The notes beneath the pieces were generated by a model, which searched no databases, was not told the origin of the DNA, and saw nothing but the letters and a program-made list of their open reading frames with translations. Shown here piece by piece: positions 24,601-37,080 of a stretch of DNA of 64,000 bases (the first letter of the stretch is position 1; the number at the start of each line of letters is the position of its first letter). Made by a program: the position numbers and the translations under genes. Location of the stretch: positions 5,517,882-5,581,881 of the forward strand of contig OV121088.1 in assembly GCA_921293015.1 (NCBI GenBank). Direction: 5' to 3'. The stretch comes from Phorcus lineatus. Taxonomy: Eukaryota; Mollusca; Gastropoda; Trochida; Trochidae.

Positions 24601-27600
24601 AAGCCATGTGCTCACGACAACATGTCGTTTCAGCATTAACCTTACATGTGCACATCAATTCTCATTACTTCCCCTTACTTTCTCATTACTTCAGCATTGA
24701 CATGGAGGGTTACTCGGGTCATCGAGTCAGGTTTATACACGGAATACGGTTATCTGAAGCTAAAAATTTATCTCTGAATCTCGTTTTTCATTGTCCTTTA
24801 GCAGAGCTGCCATCATTCCACAAAAGAACGAAGAATATAATAGTTTGTCTTCTTGTCCCTACAGAAAAATATCAAAGAATCCTTCTTAGAAAATGTTGGC
24901 AAATCTTGTTGCCTAGACTCAAGGGTTAAGTATTGTTCAGGCCTTATTGTTAATTCGGTTCATGCCAAAGATTCAAAAAAATATTATGGTCAAAGATCTG
25001 CTTTCAAGGACGATTTGTTGCAAATGTAAATCCCATTTATTAGTTTTGAAGGTCATTCAAATACATATCTATTCATAACTTATGGAATGTGGTCTTGGAT
25101 ATGCAAAACCTAAAACAAGATTTGGGTATAAATGTATAAGTAAATGTAATCACAAAATGATAGGTGATACAACATCTTTAATTCAAACGTTTGTTTGAGG
25201 AGAAAATAATAGATATGAACACACGACTATAGAACACGAAAGAACTCGTATACATATTTCTAAAGATTTACCTAATGCATCCTTTGATAATACCACACTC
25301 AGAAAATAAATGTTAACATTATAAGCTGATTTGCTATTTCGTCAACAAGCGATAGTTATTACCACAGATTTGGCTAGAGATTTATGTACCCTAATCACTG
25401 ACAGATATAACTAATATATATAGATATATAGATGTAAAAGTTAAATGTTCATGGTTTATGTGTTAAATATTCTTTGGTCTTCATATAAGTTCATTACCAA
25501 CCGGTTTCACAACATAGTGATCATCAGGGTAACTTTTACATTGTATTGCTATATATATACATATACTTATAATAATGTTAATATCATGAAGGATGTTTCT
25601 CTATATCTATACTATGTTGACAAGAAACACAACTCTAAATGTAAATAGATAACTATGCGCATGTTACAATTTAAAAGTGTTGATGTATGTGTATTTTGGG
25701 CCGGAGGCCTGTTACTGAATAAGATGTCTGTCTGTCTGTCTGACATATACTTATGAGATCAACTGTAGTCAAAAACACTTTTTAATTCCAAAGAATCAAC
25801 TCCCATTATACAGCAATATAATCACACCGACAAATTAACACAGAAAGAGTAAACTCACTGTAGTTTTGCTTTTTATTTATGATTATGAAAGAAATAAACA
25901 GGACACCTGACAAATCAATGGGGTGAAGTAAACAGGACACCTGACAAATCAATGGGGTGAAGTACCATAGACATTTCTCTCTTATTGTTTTAGATGTGGA
26001 TGACGGATTGTAGAATGTGGTCATGTAACTTTATATCACCACTGTATTATCACCATGGTATCTTATCTATTTACTTAGGTACCGTGATTTATACGTCACC
26101 TTTCATAGACTTTAATTAGCTTTGTATCCAGCTAAGAAACAATAAGTCTTTGTACAATAACCAGGATAGATAAATTACCTGTATTTGACTACGGACAAAC
26201 GTTTGATCAAAATCAAATATATATTTGGAAGCTTAATATCATTCCTACCTACTAAAGGAAGGTTTCTTTAGATAAGTTTTTGAAACAATATCGACTTTCA
26301 AAATATTTTTGGAATCTCATAACATACTGAATTTGAAAAAAGATGGTTTTATTTCAGAAAACAATCCGTAAATAATTTTGAAAGTTTCGTTAAAAACAAT
26401 TGAAGGAAATTAAAAGCACATAAGTATACCCATGAAGTAGAAAACAACTTCACAACAAAGATACAAAGTCCTATTGCACTTTAAGTTAAATGATATAGGT
26501 GAAATCGTATATTTTCCAAAAAATAAGATCAATTAAAGTCATATGGAATTGTAACCTTCAATCAATTAGATCCTATAGGCACAACAAAATAATTGTAGAA
26601 AATTAGCAATTTAAATGAAGTACCAGGAAGCACACAAGTATACCCCTGTAGTAAAAACGTCACAACAAATGTACCGAGTCCTATTGCAATTTAAGTTAAA
26701 TAATACAGGTGAAATGATTTATTTTCACAAAAATAATCGAAATCAAAGTCATATGGAATCGAAACCTTCAATCAATTAGCTCCCGACACAATAGGCACAA
26801 ACAATAATTGTAGAAATCAAAAAATTAAATGAAGAATCAGATATCAAAAGTAAATGTTACTGAATAAATTTTTTATAATGTATTTAACCACAAAAATTAA
26901 TTTCAGCTAATAAATACTTATATAATTTATGATAACCTTCTTTACATGCATTTGATAAAGGGTTGTCTATTAGTTTCAATCAACACTTACAGGAATTAAT
27001 CTAAATGAGAGATGTTTCTTGTTTCTTTTCACAGTGCCTGAGGGAGGTTTGTGTATCAAGCTTGTCAAGAAGTAATTATGTCTTCACCACTTCTGATTGC
27101 ATTAATAAGTGACATCAACAATAACGTGAGAAAACCTCCAATAGAATGTCAACCGTCCATCATTTCTTCTACTGTGAATCATTTATTAAATACGCGTTTC
27201 TACAATGAATCATTTATTAAATACGCGTTTCTACAATGAATCATCTATCAATGGAAGTATGGCTACATAAACCTGTTGCTATGGTATGTTGATTTTATGG
27301 TGCTAAACTTACATAATATGATTTAAAATTATAGCATTATGATTAATTCATATATTCATTGACTAATTCACCTTTTGATTGATATGAATAAAGTTTCATT
27401 TGAATTTAGATATCTAGATTTTTTCTAATGACGTTACAAGACTGAGTAAAAGGCTCTTATACTTTTAACTATTCATGATGGCTGTAAAACATGTTTCATT
27501 ATTCTTATAATGTAAACTGTGTCCATTCGTCATGACATCCAAACCATTTTATCTTAGTTTTTTTTTTAGCTTAACAGTTCCTTTGAGGTACACTTGATTC

Positions 27601-28853
27601 CACAGCTGTTTATTCAAACATGATTACCGATTGTAAAGACTGCTTAAGACATAGGCTCCCTAAACTATATTCAGCCAAGGAAGGGTAGCAGTGTCAAGGT
27701 TATGAAACATTTTTCGCCATTTTTGTAAAATTAAATCATATTTTAAATTCGTAACCGATCAGTTTGCTTTAAGTATAACTGATTCAACAGCCATTTATCC
27801 AAACATGATACCAAAAAAACAAATAACGTCACAGGAAATATGAAAGTTTTAAGCCTGATAAAAAGTTTATGAGTCAATTTTTCTTATTTCCAGGAAGGTT
27901 ATTTCTATTTCATCTAGATGTGACACGAAACAACGATCTAAATATAATAGATATAAACACAACAACAGCGTAGCCTTCTTTTCATCTTTTACGTTTGTAA
28001 ATCCATATAAGATGTAAATAATTCTTTTTGATCAATCAAACATAAAAAAGCAAGGCAGAACTAACGTTTAAAATTTAAGCATTTAATGTTGAAGTTGATA
28101 TCTTAATTCAAGTGGCAGTATAGAAGCTCATAGACAAGCAGATTGTGAGATTATCATTTTAAGATTAGAGTACCTACTCAGGCCTTCCCACATACAATCT
28201 TTTTTAGTGATTATTATAACAGGACATTTGAAAATTACTGTTATAATTCATTAGTGTAACTTCACATTAAAAACTTTATAAAACAAACGACATAAATCAT
28301 CGATAATGCTAAAAATATATAAAAATATCTTATATGGATTATACTTCGGAATACCAGACATCCTCTAAACATATCAGAAATAGTTATAGAAATATCCCTG
28401 CCGGTCAACACCATTGGAAGCAATTTTAGAAGCTGGCAAAATAAGTAAATTATCTACTATTTCCTAATGTAAACTTACATATATATATAACTTTACAACA
28501 ATTGACTTACCCCCGAACCTGTCCCTGCGAATATCGACCCAGGGGATACTGTAGTTGGGCCATAGTGGCACGACTGGGTGGGGTCTGTGGGTGGGGACCC
28601 GTATCACTCCCGTCGACTCGGAATTGGTCAGGTAGGGCACGGTACCCACTGGAGAGAATGGCAAGTGTTTAATGATGGAAGTGTAGGGACTGTCCGTGGC
28701 GACATAGTGCCCGGGGGTGAGGGAAGACTTTGGTGACCGGGGGCTATCTTCTGTCTTGGATATGTCGTCCCCGAGAATTTTCTTAATGCTGAAGGAGAGC
28801 TCTGTATTGGAATCCTTCCTGACTGTCGCTTCCTCATTGCGACTCTCTGACAT
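18436..28853 (-). CDS. Tlx: Tlx-family homeodomain transcription factor, paralogue A (3 exons)
   Basis: Spliced CDS of 747 nt (248 aa): exon 1 28511-28853, exon 2 20469-20685, exon 3 18436-18622, all with GT-AG introns. The joins restore codons GTA and AGG, giving continuous [15 protein letters not shown] and [12 protein letters not shown]. The protein has an eh1-like Groucho-binding motif (LSFSIKKIL, about residues 19-27), a PW cofactor (PBX-type) motif at 104-105, and a homeodomain at 131-190 with R135, F138, T177 (homeodomain position 47, characteristic of Tlx), W178 and N181. The C-terminal tail [16 protein letters not shown] is the usual Tlx signature. This family consists of nuclear DNA-binding repressors that specify neurons and mesoderm derivatives. 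The ATG at 28853 is followed directly by the eh1 region. The tandem neighbour tlx-B has the same exon phases. Identity as Tlx is very secure. Confidence 0.96.
18623..20468 (-). other. tlx-A intron 2
   Basis: 1,846-bp intron. It is mostly AT-rich with no coding signal. The block at about 19190-19460 is more GC-balanced and repeat-free, and is a candidate intronic enhancer, though with no motif strong enough to name. Confidence 0.6.
20469..20685 (-). CDS. Tlx: tlx-A exon 2 (homeobox)
   Basis: 217 nt carrying [17 protein letters not shown] and most of the homeodomain up to TKW. The acceptor is TTGACAG|TAGTG and the donor TGGAG|GTATGT. The polypyrimidine tract is modest (CTCTTGTTG). The acceptor and about 20 nt of exon are duplicated several times in the tandem repeat immediately upstream in the intron. 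Confidence 0.95.
20671..21234. repeat. 95-bp tandem repeat containing copied tlx-A splice acceptor
   Basis: About six tandem units of ~95 bp begin in the first bases of the tlx-A homeobox exon and run into intron 1. The shared core GCCGCACTA.TGTCA occurs near 20677, 20768, 20863, 20958, 21053 and 21148. Successive unit spacings are 91, 95, 95, 95 and 95 bp. Units alternate in two subtypes (CATCAAAA..GGCTAAG versus CAACAA.AGCGCTGAG), implying a ~190-bp higher-order unit. On the gene strand, units near 20777, 20967 and 21157 keep the acceptor sequence GACAG|TAGTGCGGC. The two between them read GACAA and have lost the AG. Confidence 0.9.
22210..22400. repeat. GT-rich strand-asymmetric tract
   Basis: Low-complexity stretch with repeated GTGGTTT and TGTTGTG words and very few C residues on the plus strand. 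It is not a clean microsatellite. Confidence 0.5.
23861..24327. mobile_element. MITE-like element with 13-bp terminal inverted repeats
   Basis: The left end AAAGAGCCACTCC (23861-23873) is exactly inverted at the right end GGAGTGGCTCTTT (24315-24327). The flanks share CAGT, a possible target duplication. The 467-bp interior has no ORF of note. It lies inside tlx-A intron 1. The superfamily is not recognised. Confidence 0.65.
25895..25964. repeat. 34-bp tandem duplication
   Basis: Two identical adjacent copies beginning TAAACAGGACACCTGAC, at 25895-25928 and 25929-25962. Exact identity implies a recent duplication. Confidence 0.9.
26400..26836. repeat. ~214-bp tandem duplication in tlx-A intron 1
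   Basis: Two diverged copies in direct order. AGCACATAAGTATACCC near 26415 recurs as AGCACACAAGTATACCC near 26629, and AGTCATATGGAAT and CCTTCAATCAATTAG also recur. Small indels separate the copies. Confidence 0.85.
27175..27244. repeat. 31-bp tandem duplication
   Basis: TGAATCATTTATTAAATACG... is repeated exactly at 27175-27205 and 27206-27236, with a partial third copy. Confidence 0.9.
28511..28853 (-). CDS. Tlx: tlx-A exon 1 (start codon, eh1 motif, PW motif)
   Basis: It encodes residues 1-114 and ends on the first base of a split codon (GGG G|GTAAGT). The protein starts MSESRNEE, the eh1 core is FSIKKIL, and a proline/serine-rich linker leads to [12 protein letters not shown]. The PW dipeptide sits where vertebrate TLX proteins carry their PBX-interaction sequence. 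The exon is much richer in G+C than the flanking intron. Confidence 0.93.
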
Positions 28854-29220
28854 GTTGACAGTGTCCCTAGATCGACTGTGTCAGTGTATTAGACACGATC
28901 TCTCCATTATGTTCCAGGTGTTAAAATGCGCTATAACTCTATCTTAATCGTAAGTCTATTAAATAAAGCACTGGGCAATAGCTGTGATCAGATATAGAGG
29001 ACTAATTGTCATGGGTATCATTAAAACAACCTGACACTTGCTGTGTGCAATATCGCACGTGGACGACCCCTCTTCCTTCTCATTGGCTAATCTCTATTTG
29101 CTGCGGAGCGCCATCCGTCAATAAGCCCCGCCCACTATCACTTTCCTATTGCATTACCGCTAGAGAAATCTTCTCTACCGCTAGTGTAAGCGATCGATTG
29201 GCAAACGCTCTTTGAAATTA
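28854..29220 (-). promoter_or_regulatory. tlx-A proximal promoter region
   Basis: GC-richer region directly upstream of the tlx-A start. In gene orientation it contains GGCGGGGCT (29124-29132, a GC/Sp-type box), a second CCAAT box in TTAGCCAATG (about 29081-29090), and GCCAATCGATC (29192-29202), which combines a CCAAT box with an ATCGAT Cut/Onecut-type core. An E-box CACGTG lies at 29056-29061. No TATA box was seen. The first and third motifs recur at matching positions upstream of tlx-B. The transcription start is not determined. Confidence 0.6.
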
Positions 29221-31489
29221 GAAATCTGTTGTATAAATCTGACAAGTGCTCGCTTCAAACTATCGGAGTCCAACTGCGAGTGGAATTAGCGGAAATTTAG
29301 AATGGTTTGTTGTCTTTCTTATGGCTAGAGGCATTGAGACTTCCCTCTGGTGTTTCCGGATACCAAAATGGAATCTATCAAGAAAATTGATAACGCACAG
29401 AGACAAGGCTGCGGTTAAATAATTACGTGCTGATTTTGAAAGGTTGGATTGCCTTGCGCGATAATGGGCTATCTAAGAAAGCGGTGGAGATAGAAGTATT
29501 GAAGACAAAGCCCTCTTAACTAAGTGCCGTCATCGACTGTCAAGATGGTCGCAATCCACGGGAGCGAGGCAAGAAATAGTCCAATGGCGTCATGATTCTT
29601 TTGTGTAAATAATTTGTCTGTCAGATATAATGTTCAAGGCAACGTCTACTTATATCTTGTTAAAAGTTTCCTTTACTTTTTGTCTCGTGATAATTAGACT
29701 TGAAGTTTTGAAATTTAAAAAATATTCCTTTGAGATGAATTTGCCAAATAGTTGTCATTATTGACCGAAGATAACTTTATCAATTGAATATTGATAAACA
29801 GTTATGTGAACAAAAACATTATTCAGCCTGACATGATGTTTTATTGAATTGATTATTTGATTAAAAGACGTGAATGACATTATTCAATCTATCAACATTT
29901 GATTTCAAAACATCTCTGGCTTGAGATAAAATTTCAAATGGCCATTGGCGTTGATCACCGACAATAATCTCATGTAAAAGCAATTACTATGCAAATTACC
30001 CTTTTCAAAGGTTAAGAGTTGAAACTACTTTTTTCAAGGAATTCATTTATTTAAGAAATTAATAAAACTCAAACTAAAATGCGGAAACAACTTCAAAATC
30101 CAAACTGAAACCCTTTTTTGGGAAATTAACATTTGCAACCTCTATTAATATAGGAAACATCATCTTAGCATCGGGATAAAGATCAGATCAAAGACAAAAG
30201 GTCGACCAGAATCTCACACGCACAATGTGAAACGGTATTAGCGAATTAAGAATTTAGTTATTTATGCATGAGGTTGCGAGATAGGGGTCAAACCTGCACG
30301 TGCGAATTATGCTTGTAATTACGGTTTCAGATGTTTAGTATTATTGGACCCTGACGCATGTAATGCGATATCAAGGGTAATTAGACCCTTTTCAAACCAT
30401 TCCTCCCCTTTTTCAAGATTGCCCGTCTCACCACTGTAAGCGTTCCCCTGTCATTCAATCACTCAAGTAGCAAAATAAACAGTTTATGTAGAATCTAAAA
30501 CATATTCGAGCTTATCGCGAAAGATGCATCTTGGGGGAATCGCAAACTTACGGATCGTATCACTTCGCACTGTGTTTTCGCAAAGTGACCCGCAGAGGGC
30601 GCTAGTTAACAACTTCCGGTAACCTGAAGCAAAATGAATAAATACTACGGTGATGCAAGGCATGATGGGATATATCAGAAGATGGCGTTAAATGCTCTAG
30701 GTTTTGTTTATCAAATTAGAGAGGCGTATACTAACCTGAAGGTTTATTTTCATTCCAGACAAATTGCTTGACCTTTTTACACTATGTTTTATCAAATCGT
30801 ACGTGAATAAAATATCTGTTGAAATAATTATCTTTTCAAACTGGGCTATTTTCTATTTAAATCTTCACGAAGTAATGTAATGTAAGTTGAAATGTATGTA
30901 ATTAGGTAATTATTTAGCATTTATTTGTTCGTATTGAATAAAATGCGTCTTTTAGAAAATTATTCATAATTGATATCAATAATTTTCATAGTTATGTTCC
31001 TGAATAAAATATCGAAATATCATCACACTTTTTGAAAATATATCTTTTTTCAAGAGTTTTAATCAAAGATCAGAAATGCATTACGACAAAGCATTGAAAT
31101 AAAATACAAACATTGTTCCATTCTGTAAGAGACTATTTTTAAGGTAAATTTCAGTTAACTGTTGCAATGCATGTCTACCTGAAGCATGACGACACAGATT
31201 CAATAAATGTTAGTTTGATTTTTAATTGCAGATGTAACTTGAACAAAATAAACAAAGGCTCAAGTGGTAAACAGTGTATAATTAACCAAGGCAAGAGGAG
31301 TAGGGGTCAAGGGGAACTGCCCCTCTCAAATAATTCCATGACAATAATGCAATTATTGAAAACAATAAGACATGGATTATAGTACCTTCAGATACATATA
31401 TAGTGTGAAGGTGAAAAAATAATCCCATTACTTTGCTCAGTCTCCACCCCCTAGATCCCACGAGCTGAATTTACGGTATGAAAACTCCA
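29221..31489. other. Upstream flank of tlx-A: gene-free
   Basis: No coding signal. 29880-30480 is more balanced in composition and contains an exact POU octamer ATGCAAAT (29989-29996) and a CACGTG (30297-30302). 30520-30720 is another GC-balanced stretch. These are candidate enhancers. Confidence 0.4.
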
Positions 31490-31516
31490 CCCCCCCCCCC
31501 CCCCCCCCCCCCCCCC
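31490..31516. repeat. Poly-C run (27 C)
   Basis: Uninterrupted C homopolymer; length in an assembly is unreliable. Confidence 0.95.
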
Positions 31517-31566
31517 AACTTTTGAACTTCTAATCTTGTAATCGGTTATCGCAATTTGTTCATTAT

Positions 31567-31788
<222 letters not shown>

Positions 31789-31903
31789 ATTATATGGATT
31801 TTCTCAGTAGAACGTTATGCTAAAACTATGATGATACTTAGACTAGATAACAATTCTATGAAACTGATTATAATAACACTTGAATTCTCAAACTAAATCT
31901 TAA

Positions 31904-32518
31904 CACGTGCCAAGTCAAAATAGGAGGACAAATTGATTCCTGTTGCCACGTGATTCAAATTAATATTTCGACAAATTAACTCCCCTTTGACATGCTTGCA
32001 AACGTTTAAGAAAACTGGGCGTTCCTACGTCAGCAATTCACCATAACATGTGTAATCTATTCTCTATATATGCAATTATATTGTCTAACATTGATTACTT
32101 TCAAATTTGTATTCATAATATGATTACTTTCAACATCCGGGTACTTCCCAGGAACACGTGACTTCCGCAAGCGCTCAAGATGCACGTGCAAAGTCGGAAA
32201 TTGAAGTTAGCAAGGATGGCCCGCTTTGACAAATCTTAAAGTGTTTAAACCCGTAATTAGTATGGATAAAGTTACATTTACTGAATTAAACATCTTAATT
32301 GTGTTGTTCAATTATAGGCACAGTTTCAGCCTTTGCAGTTGATTTACTGTGTAACTGTTTCTATAATTTTCAATGTCGTACCTTATGTACTGCGCATGTC
32401 TAACCTATAACTTAAGCTACTCGTTTTTATTTCAATAGAGAAGTAGTCGCATAATATCAATGTCATTGGTGTTATTCTCTGCATTATGACGTCACGAACG
32501 CTTAATGTTGTGACGTCA
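31904..32518. promoter_or_regulatory. Cluster of four CACGTG E-boxes and two CRE palindromes
   Basis: CACGTG at 31904, 31947, 32155 and 32183; TGACGTCA at 32487-32494 and 32511-32518. These are rare CpG-containing palindromes in AT-rich DNA, grouped in about 600 bp of the interval between the tlx genes. Functional role is inference. Confidence 0.4.
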
Positions 32519-33480
32519 CAATGATTCTCAAGTAGTACAATCAGACGAAACATATAGATGTTCTTAGTTACAGAAGTTAAACATCAATGTCACTTTATCA
32601 TATCAGGAAAGACTACAGCTCGTTCAAACCCCCCTTTTATGTATGTGAGCATATATGGATCACCCATTGCACAATTCAGAAAGGCACTGCATGTTAAAAG
32701 TGCGAGCTAGAATATCGTCATTTTTTTACTGCTTATGTAAACCAAACCCTCAAGAGACATGGGTTCGAGACAAATAGTTCAATTGACTTTCCAAACTTAA
32801 TTACTGACAATGTAGTTTCAGCGTGTTTACAAGTTCAAATGTTATTTTTGAGTCTTTGAGAAATCCAATGTTTTTAGAATTGACAATTTGCCATGTGGGA
32901 CATGTGTCTAAATCGTTTTCTCGATTTTTTCGCCCACTGCATTTTGATGTTTGAGAATGCTGTTCGACACCGCAAGCGAGTGTCTTATGATTGTCAGAGA
33001 AGTTTCAAATTATTTGCATGAGAAGGTGTCCCTGTTAGAATCTTTGACGGTTTTGAATTGGACTTAAATTCAATTTTGTAAATTCCTATTGGTAATTCTC
33101 AAAGAACATTTGTTGAAATAGCTCTTGATTAAGCTTTTAATTTCATTTCTAAAACAATTAGATGCACGGAAGGCTAAAAGTCTGATGTCATTCAAAATAC
33201 AATTAAAGAATAGAAATTCATTTACATACAAGTTTCGAGATAATGCAAGCATATCCGTATTTCCTAGGTAAATAAACTGCGCGCTGTAGCTAAAACTTTA
33301 GAAGTACACCAAAAATAGTTTGTTCTATGTTTTCGGTCACGTTATAAAGTATCCCTCTAACGTAATGTCAGTAACGACATTTTATCGGAACTTAATTCTA
33401 TGTAATTTCGTATGTTATCCAATAAGATTCAGAGATGCTTTCAACTCATGCAGTATAATATCGTTTGTTTACTGAAAAAA
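32519..33480. other. Intergenic, nothing recognised
   Basis: AT-rich; no coding or repeat signal. Confidence 0.5.
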
Positions 33481-34325
33481 TTAATAATAATAATGATAAT
33501 GGATATTTGTAAGGCGCACATTTTCATCCACTGGTGCATGCTCAAGGTGCAATATTAAAATACAAGAAAGTTATATACAGAATATATACACTGGCTAGAG
33601 GAAATACACTAAAAAGCCAGTTGAAACGAATGGGTTTTAAGATATCCTGTAAAGGATTCAAGTGATGGGCAAAGTTTGATGTCAATAGGTAATGAGTTCC
33701 AGAGTGAGGGTGCTGCATATTTGAAGGATCGCTGGCCATAGGTGGTGAGATTGACAGTTGGTGGATCTAGGAGGTACTGATTCTGGGATCTTAAGGTTCT
33801 TGTTGGAGTATAGACTCAAGAGCTTGGTTGTTCAGGGACTTGTAAACCAGACACAGAATTTTGAAGTCAATGCTGTACTTTATGGGAAGCCAATTAAGTT
33901 CTTGTAAAATAGAGTGTATTTCAACAGTTTTTGTTTTGAGGCTGACAATACGAGCGGCGGTATTCTGTATATTTTGTGTATTTTTTCAGGTTACAAGCAG
34001 GGAGTCCAAACAAGAGGCTATTGCAGTAATCTAGACGTGATAAAACAAGATGTTTGGCAAGGGTTGCTGCTGTGTCTGTCGTGATATATTTGCGTATTGT
34101 ACCGATGATTTTCAGATGGGAGTAGGAGATTCTACACAGATGACTGACATGACATTCGAGGGAATGCGTAGAGTCAATGAAAACACCTAGGTCTTTAACT
34201 TTATCAGAAGGTTGAATAACTGAAGATCCAATATTGATATTGTTTATACATAATTTGTTGAGTCGTCTTGGACTTCCCACAAACAAAAGTTCTGTTTTAT
34301 CCTCATTTAGTTGTTTTAAAACTAC
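33481..34325 (-). pseudogene. 5'-truncated non-LTR retrotransposon (reverse transcriptase C-terminal end)
   Basis: On the minus strand the frame runs LNEDKTELLFVGSP, KVKDLGVFIDS, YSHLKIIGTIRKYITTD, and LVLSRLDYCNSLLFGLP. This is the typical thumb/C-terminal region of CR1/Jockey-like reverse transcriptases. It continues after frameshifts with SIDFKILCLVYKSLN and RSFKYAAPSLWNSLPIDIK. The 3' end reads GTGCGCCTTACAAATATCC and ends in an ATT-rich tail at 33483-33500, as expected for target-primed insertion. No intact ORF remains. Confidence 0.85.
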
Positions 34326-34406
34326 TTCGTGTTGATTTACTTAGATTTCCATCCAACAGTTTTTTTAATATGTAACTGTAAGTAGAACTTTAGTGATTAT
34401 AATGAA

Positions 34407-34763
34407 CAGCAGTAGTAGTAGTAGTACTACTACTACTACTATTGTAATAATAATGATAATAATAATAATAATAATAATAATGATAATAATAATAATTCTA
34501 CTACTACTGCTACTATTAGTACTACTTCTACTACTACTACTACTACTACTACTTGTAATGATAATAATAATGCTACTTCTGTTGCTTCTACTACTACTAC
34601 TACTACTACTACGCTGCTACTACTACTTCTCCTTCAAATAGTACTACTGCTGCTACTACTGCTACAACAACTACTACTACTATTACTACTTCAACTACTA
34701 CTACTATTCCTGTTACCACAACTATTGCTGCTGCTGCTACTACTACTATTACTACTACTACTT
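34407..34763. repeat. Compound (AGT)n/(ACT)n/(AAT)n microsatellite
   Basis: About 355 bp of interrupted trinucleotide repeats, AGT then ACT, AAT and ACT again. Confidence 0.95.
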
Positions 34764-36180
34764 CAATGTACTCTTTACGTTCCTGTTCTCATCAATGTAA
34801 AGAACATGGCCACAATATTTAGAACACCAATGACAAACTGTGATAATGAACCTGGCATTGTCTTATATAAATAGTCAACATCTTATCTAATTTACTAGTG
34901 ACGTAAATGCTAATTGAAATGATTTTATGCCAGGTGTCAGATTACAATGAAAGCAGGATATCAATTCAAATGTTTGGTTTTTTTTCATGATAATTAGAAT
35001 AAATGAAATATAGCTTATCGCCCTCGAATATTCCCAACAATGACCATGATGAAACCCATAACTTCCTAAGCTCTTCCAGATATATTCCATAAAATAAATT
35101 GTTTGTTTTAAGTCCTATTTTATGTTCCAGGTCTCCGTTGTATATGGTTATCTTTTCTTGTTATCATCCTGCAAACACTCCTGATAACCCCACTCCTCTC
35201 TGTCAGCGGGTGATCGTCTTGATGAAGACCTCGCTGACAAACTGTCTTACAAAACATTCCTCGAAACGAGTCTCCAACTTTTTTTAAACATTACCATTCA
35301 GGTTATATCATTCAATTGCAAACATTTTGATTTTACATTAATATTTTTGCTAAGCGACGCAAGGTACTCAAAACGAGTATATGCACCTAATTTTCCTGCA
35401 AATATAATGCTTCAAAACATGAAATTTCTTCGACCGAGTTTCAAAACTTTAAATGATATTTGAATGATTAATCCTAAGGTAAGAAAACTTATATTTGAAA
35501 TGTTACCAAATGTCATGAAAACTTTGGCAAATATTCCATGGATTTAGAGTGATGCAATGAATGAACTTTTCAATACTGGTGTATTTCACTTATTTCAATG
35601 ACAAATAATTCCTGAAATACAAATGTGTTCAATTTTTGGGGATCATTGATACTGTAAGTTGTATGTGAACTATTATTATACTTATGGCAAGTGGAAATAT
35701 TAAATACCATTTCATTTCGCAAAAGATTATCGTTTCTGAAACAAGATTTACGACACTGATTCATTCAAAGCTATTCAACTATATAGTTATCAAACTGTTT
35801 CCTGTAAAGACGTGATAAAATATTGATTTGTTAATCTATAATCCCTGAACTACAGTTTTCAACCTTATTAAACAAATAATTTTGTATACAATTAATTGAT
35901 TTAGCTCATATTCGTAAACACAATGAATAGATAAAATGGTTAAAATTCTTCATATAGTAAAATTAATGAAATTAAAAAAAGTAAACATTAATCCCAAAGG
36001 ACATATTTCAACATGTTTGAGAAAACTCTTTGTAATATTTGCGAGTATCAAAGAAGATTTAAATTCTTAAAACGTCTTTTGGGTGATCATTGTTCTTCAA
36101 AGTGTTGTTAAATGTTCATTTAAATAATTGATAGCTGGAAATAAAATTGATTAATTTGTTGAAAGGTGACTTATCCTGGA
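34764..36180. other. Intergenic, nothing recognised
   Basis: AT-rich, no exon or repeat seen. Confidence 0.5.
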
Positions 36181-37080
36181 TTGTGAGCACCTGTGTTTTA
36201 GAGGGAAGGAGATATCGTTAATATGACCACAGTAATCAAGTGTTCATGAATTAACTAATGACTTAAACACCTTTCAAAACCCGGCTTTGAAGTCTCGAGC
36301 AGTTGGCGAGAGTTCGTTATATTACTCGACAAGGAGTGGAGTTGAGAGTTACTTCCCTTTATAGGTCGAGCGAGGTTAAGTGAAAAGATGGACGAATTGT
36401 AAAGTAGGGGCTTTTTACGAGGCTAGGAGGTAACGCGGAAATAAAACAATGCAATAAGAATGGGCCACCTTTTCCAGTAGTTGCCTGCCATCCCAAATTG
36501 TCTGGCAAAACTCTTTAAAATTTCATCAATGACTGGAATTAGCCATGGGCCTGACGTATTAGTTTTCGCTTGGAAGGGCGATTGACGCCGTTGGTGTGAG
36601 TGTTTTAGCTCCGTTCTGCCCAGGCTTCAAATGGGTCGCTTCACGAAATCGAATTTCTCTATGGGCGACTGGAGTTTAATTGGCTAAGGTGCAAACTATT
36701 CATTTTACTGACACTTCAGCCAGTCTTCAGCTTGGAAACCATTGAATTAACTACCCAGAAGGGTGAAGATCTCTCCTTTGCCCCTTTCCCCATTCTCTCT
36801 CGGTCCAGGTTGAAAATTGCATGGCTATCGCTCTAACACTCTCGGGCGACAAATGTTCAATTCGTATGTTCGCTAGCAGAGAATATTTGAGAGCAAGACT
36901 TTAGTAGGATGTTACCGGAGTTAAATTTTTCATCACTTTGAGAGATCGTGCAAAAGAACACTTTTAAATAAAGCAATTAAATGTCGTAATACGGCCGTGG
37001 GTGCACCGTTAAATATATTTCTCGTCTAAATTCATGACAGATGTTTTAAGCGATAGTGCCAGTTCTGTTATGACGTAGTT
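36181..37080. other. GC-balanced island 1 between tlx-B and tlx-A
   Basis: Complex sequence with few homopolymers, clearly less AT-rich than its flanks and with no ORF of interest. Candidate conserved non-coding element. Confidence 0.4.

Larger units (their letters stand above)
20686..28510 (-). other. tlx-A intron 1
   Basis: 7,825-bp intron. Its 3' end carries the 95-bp tandem repeat. Other contents, listed separately, are a TIR-bounded element at 23861-24327 and tandem duplications at 25895, 26400 and 27175. A GT-rich tract lies at about 22210-22400. The rest is AT-rich with no coding signal. Confidence 0.7.
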
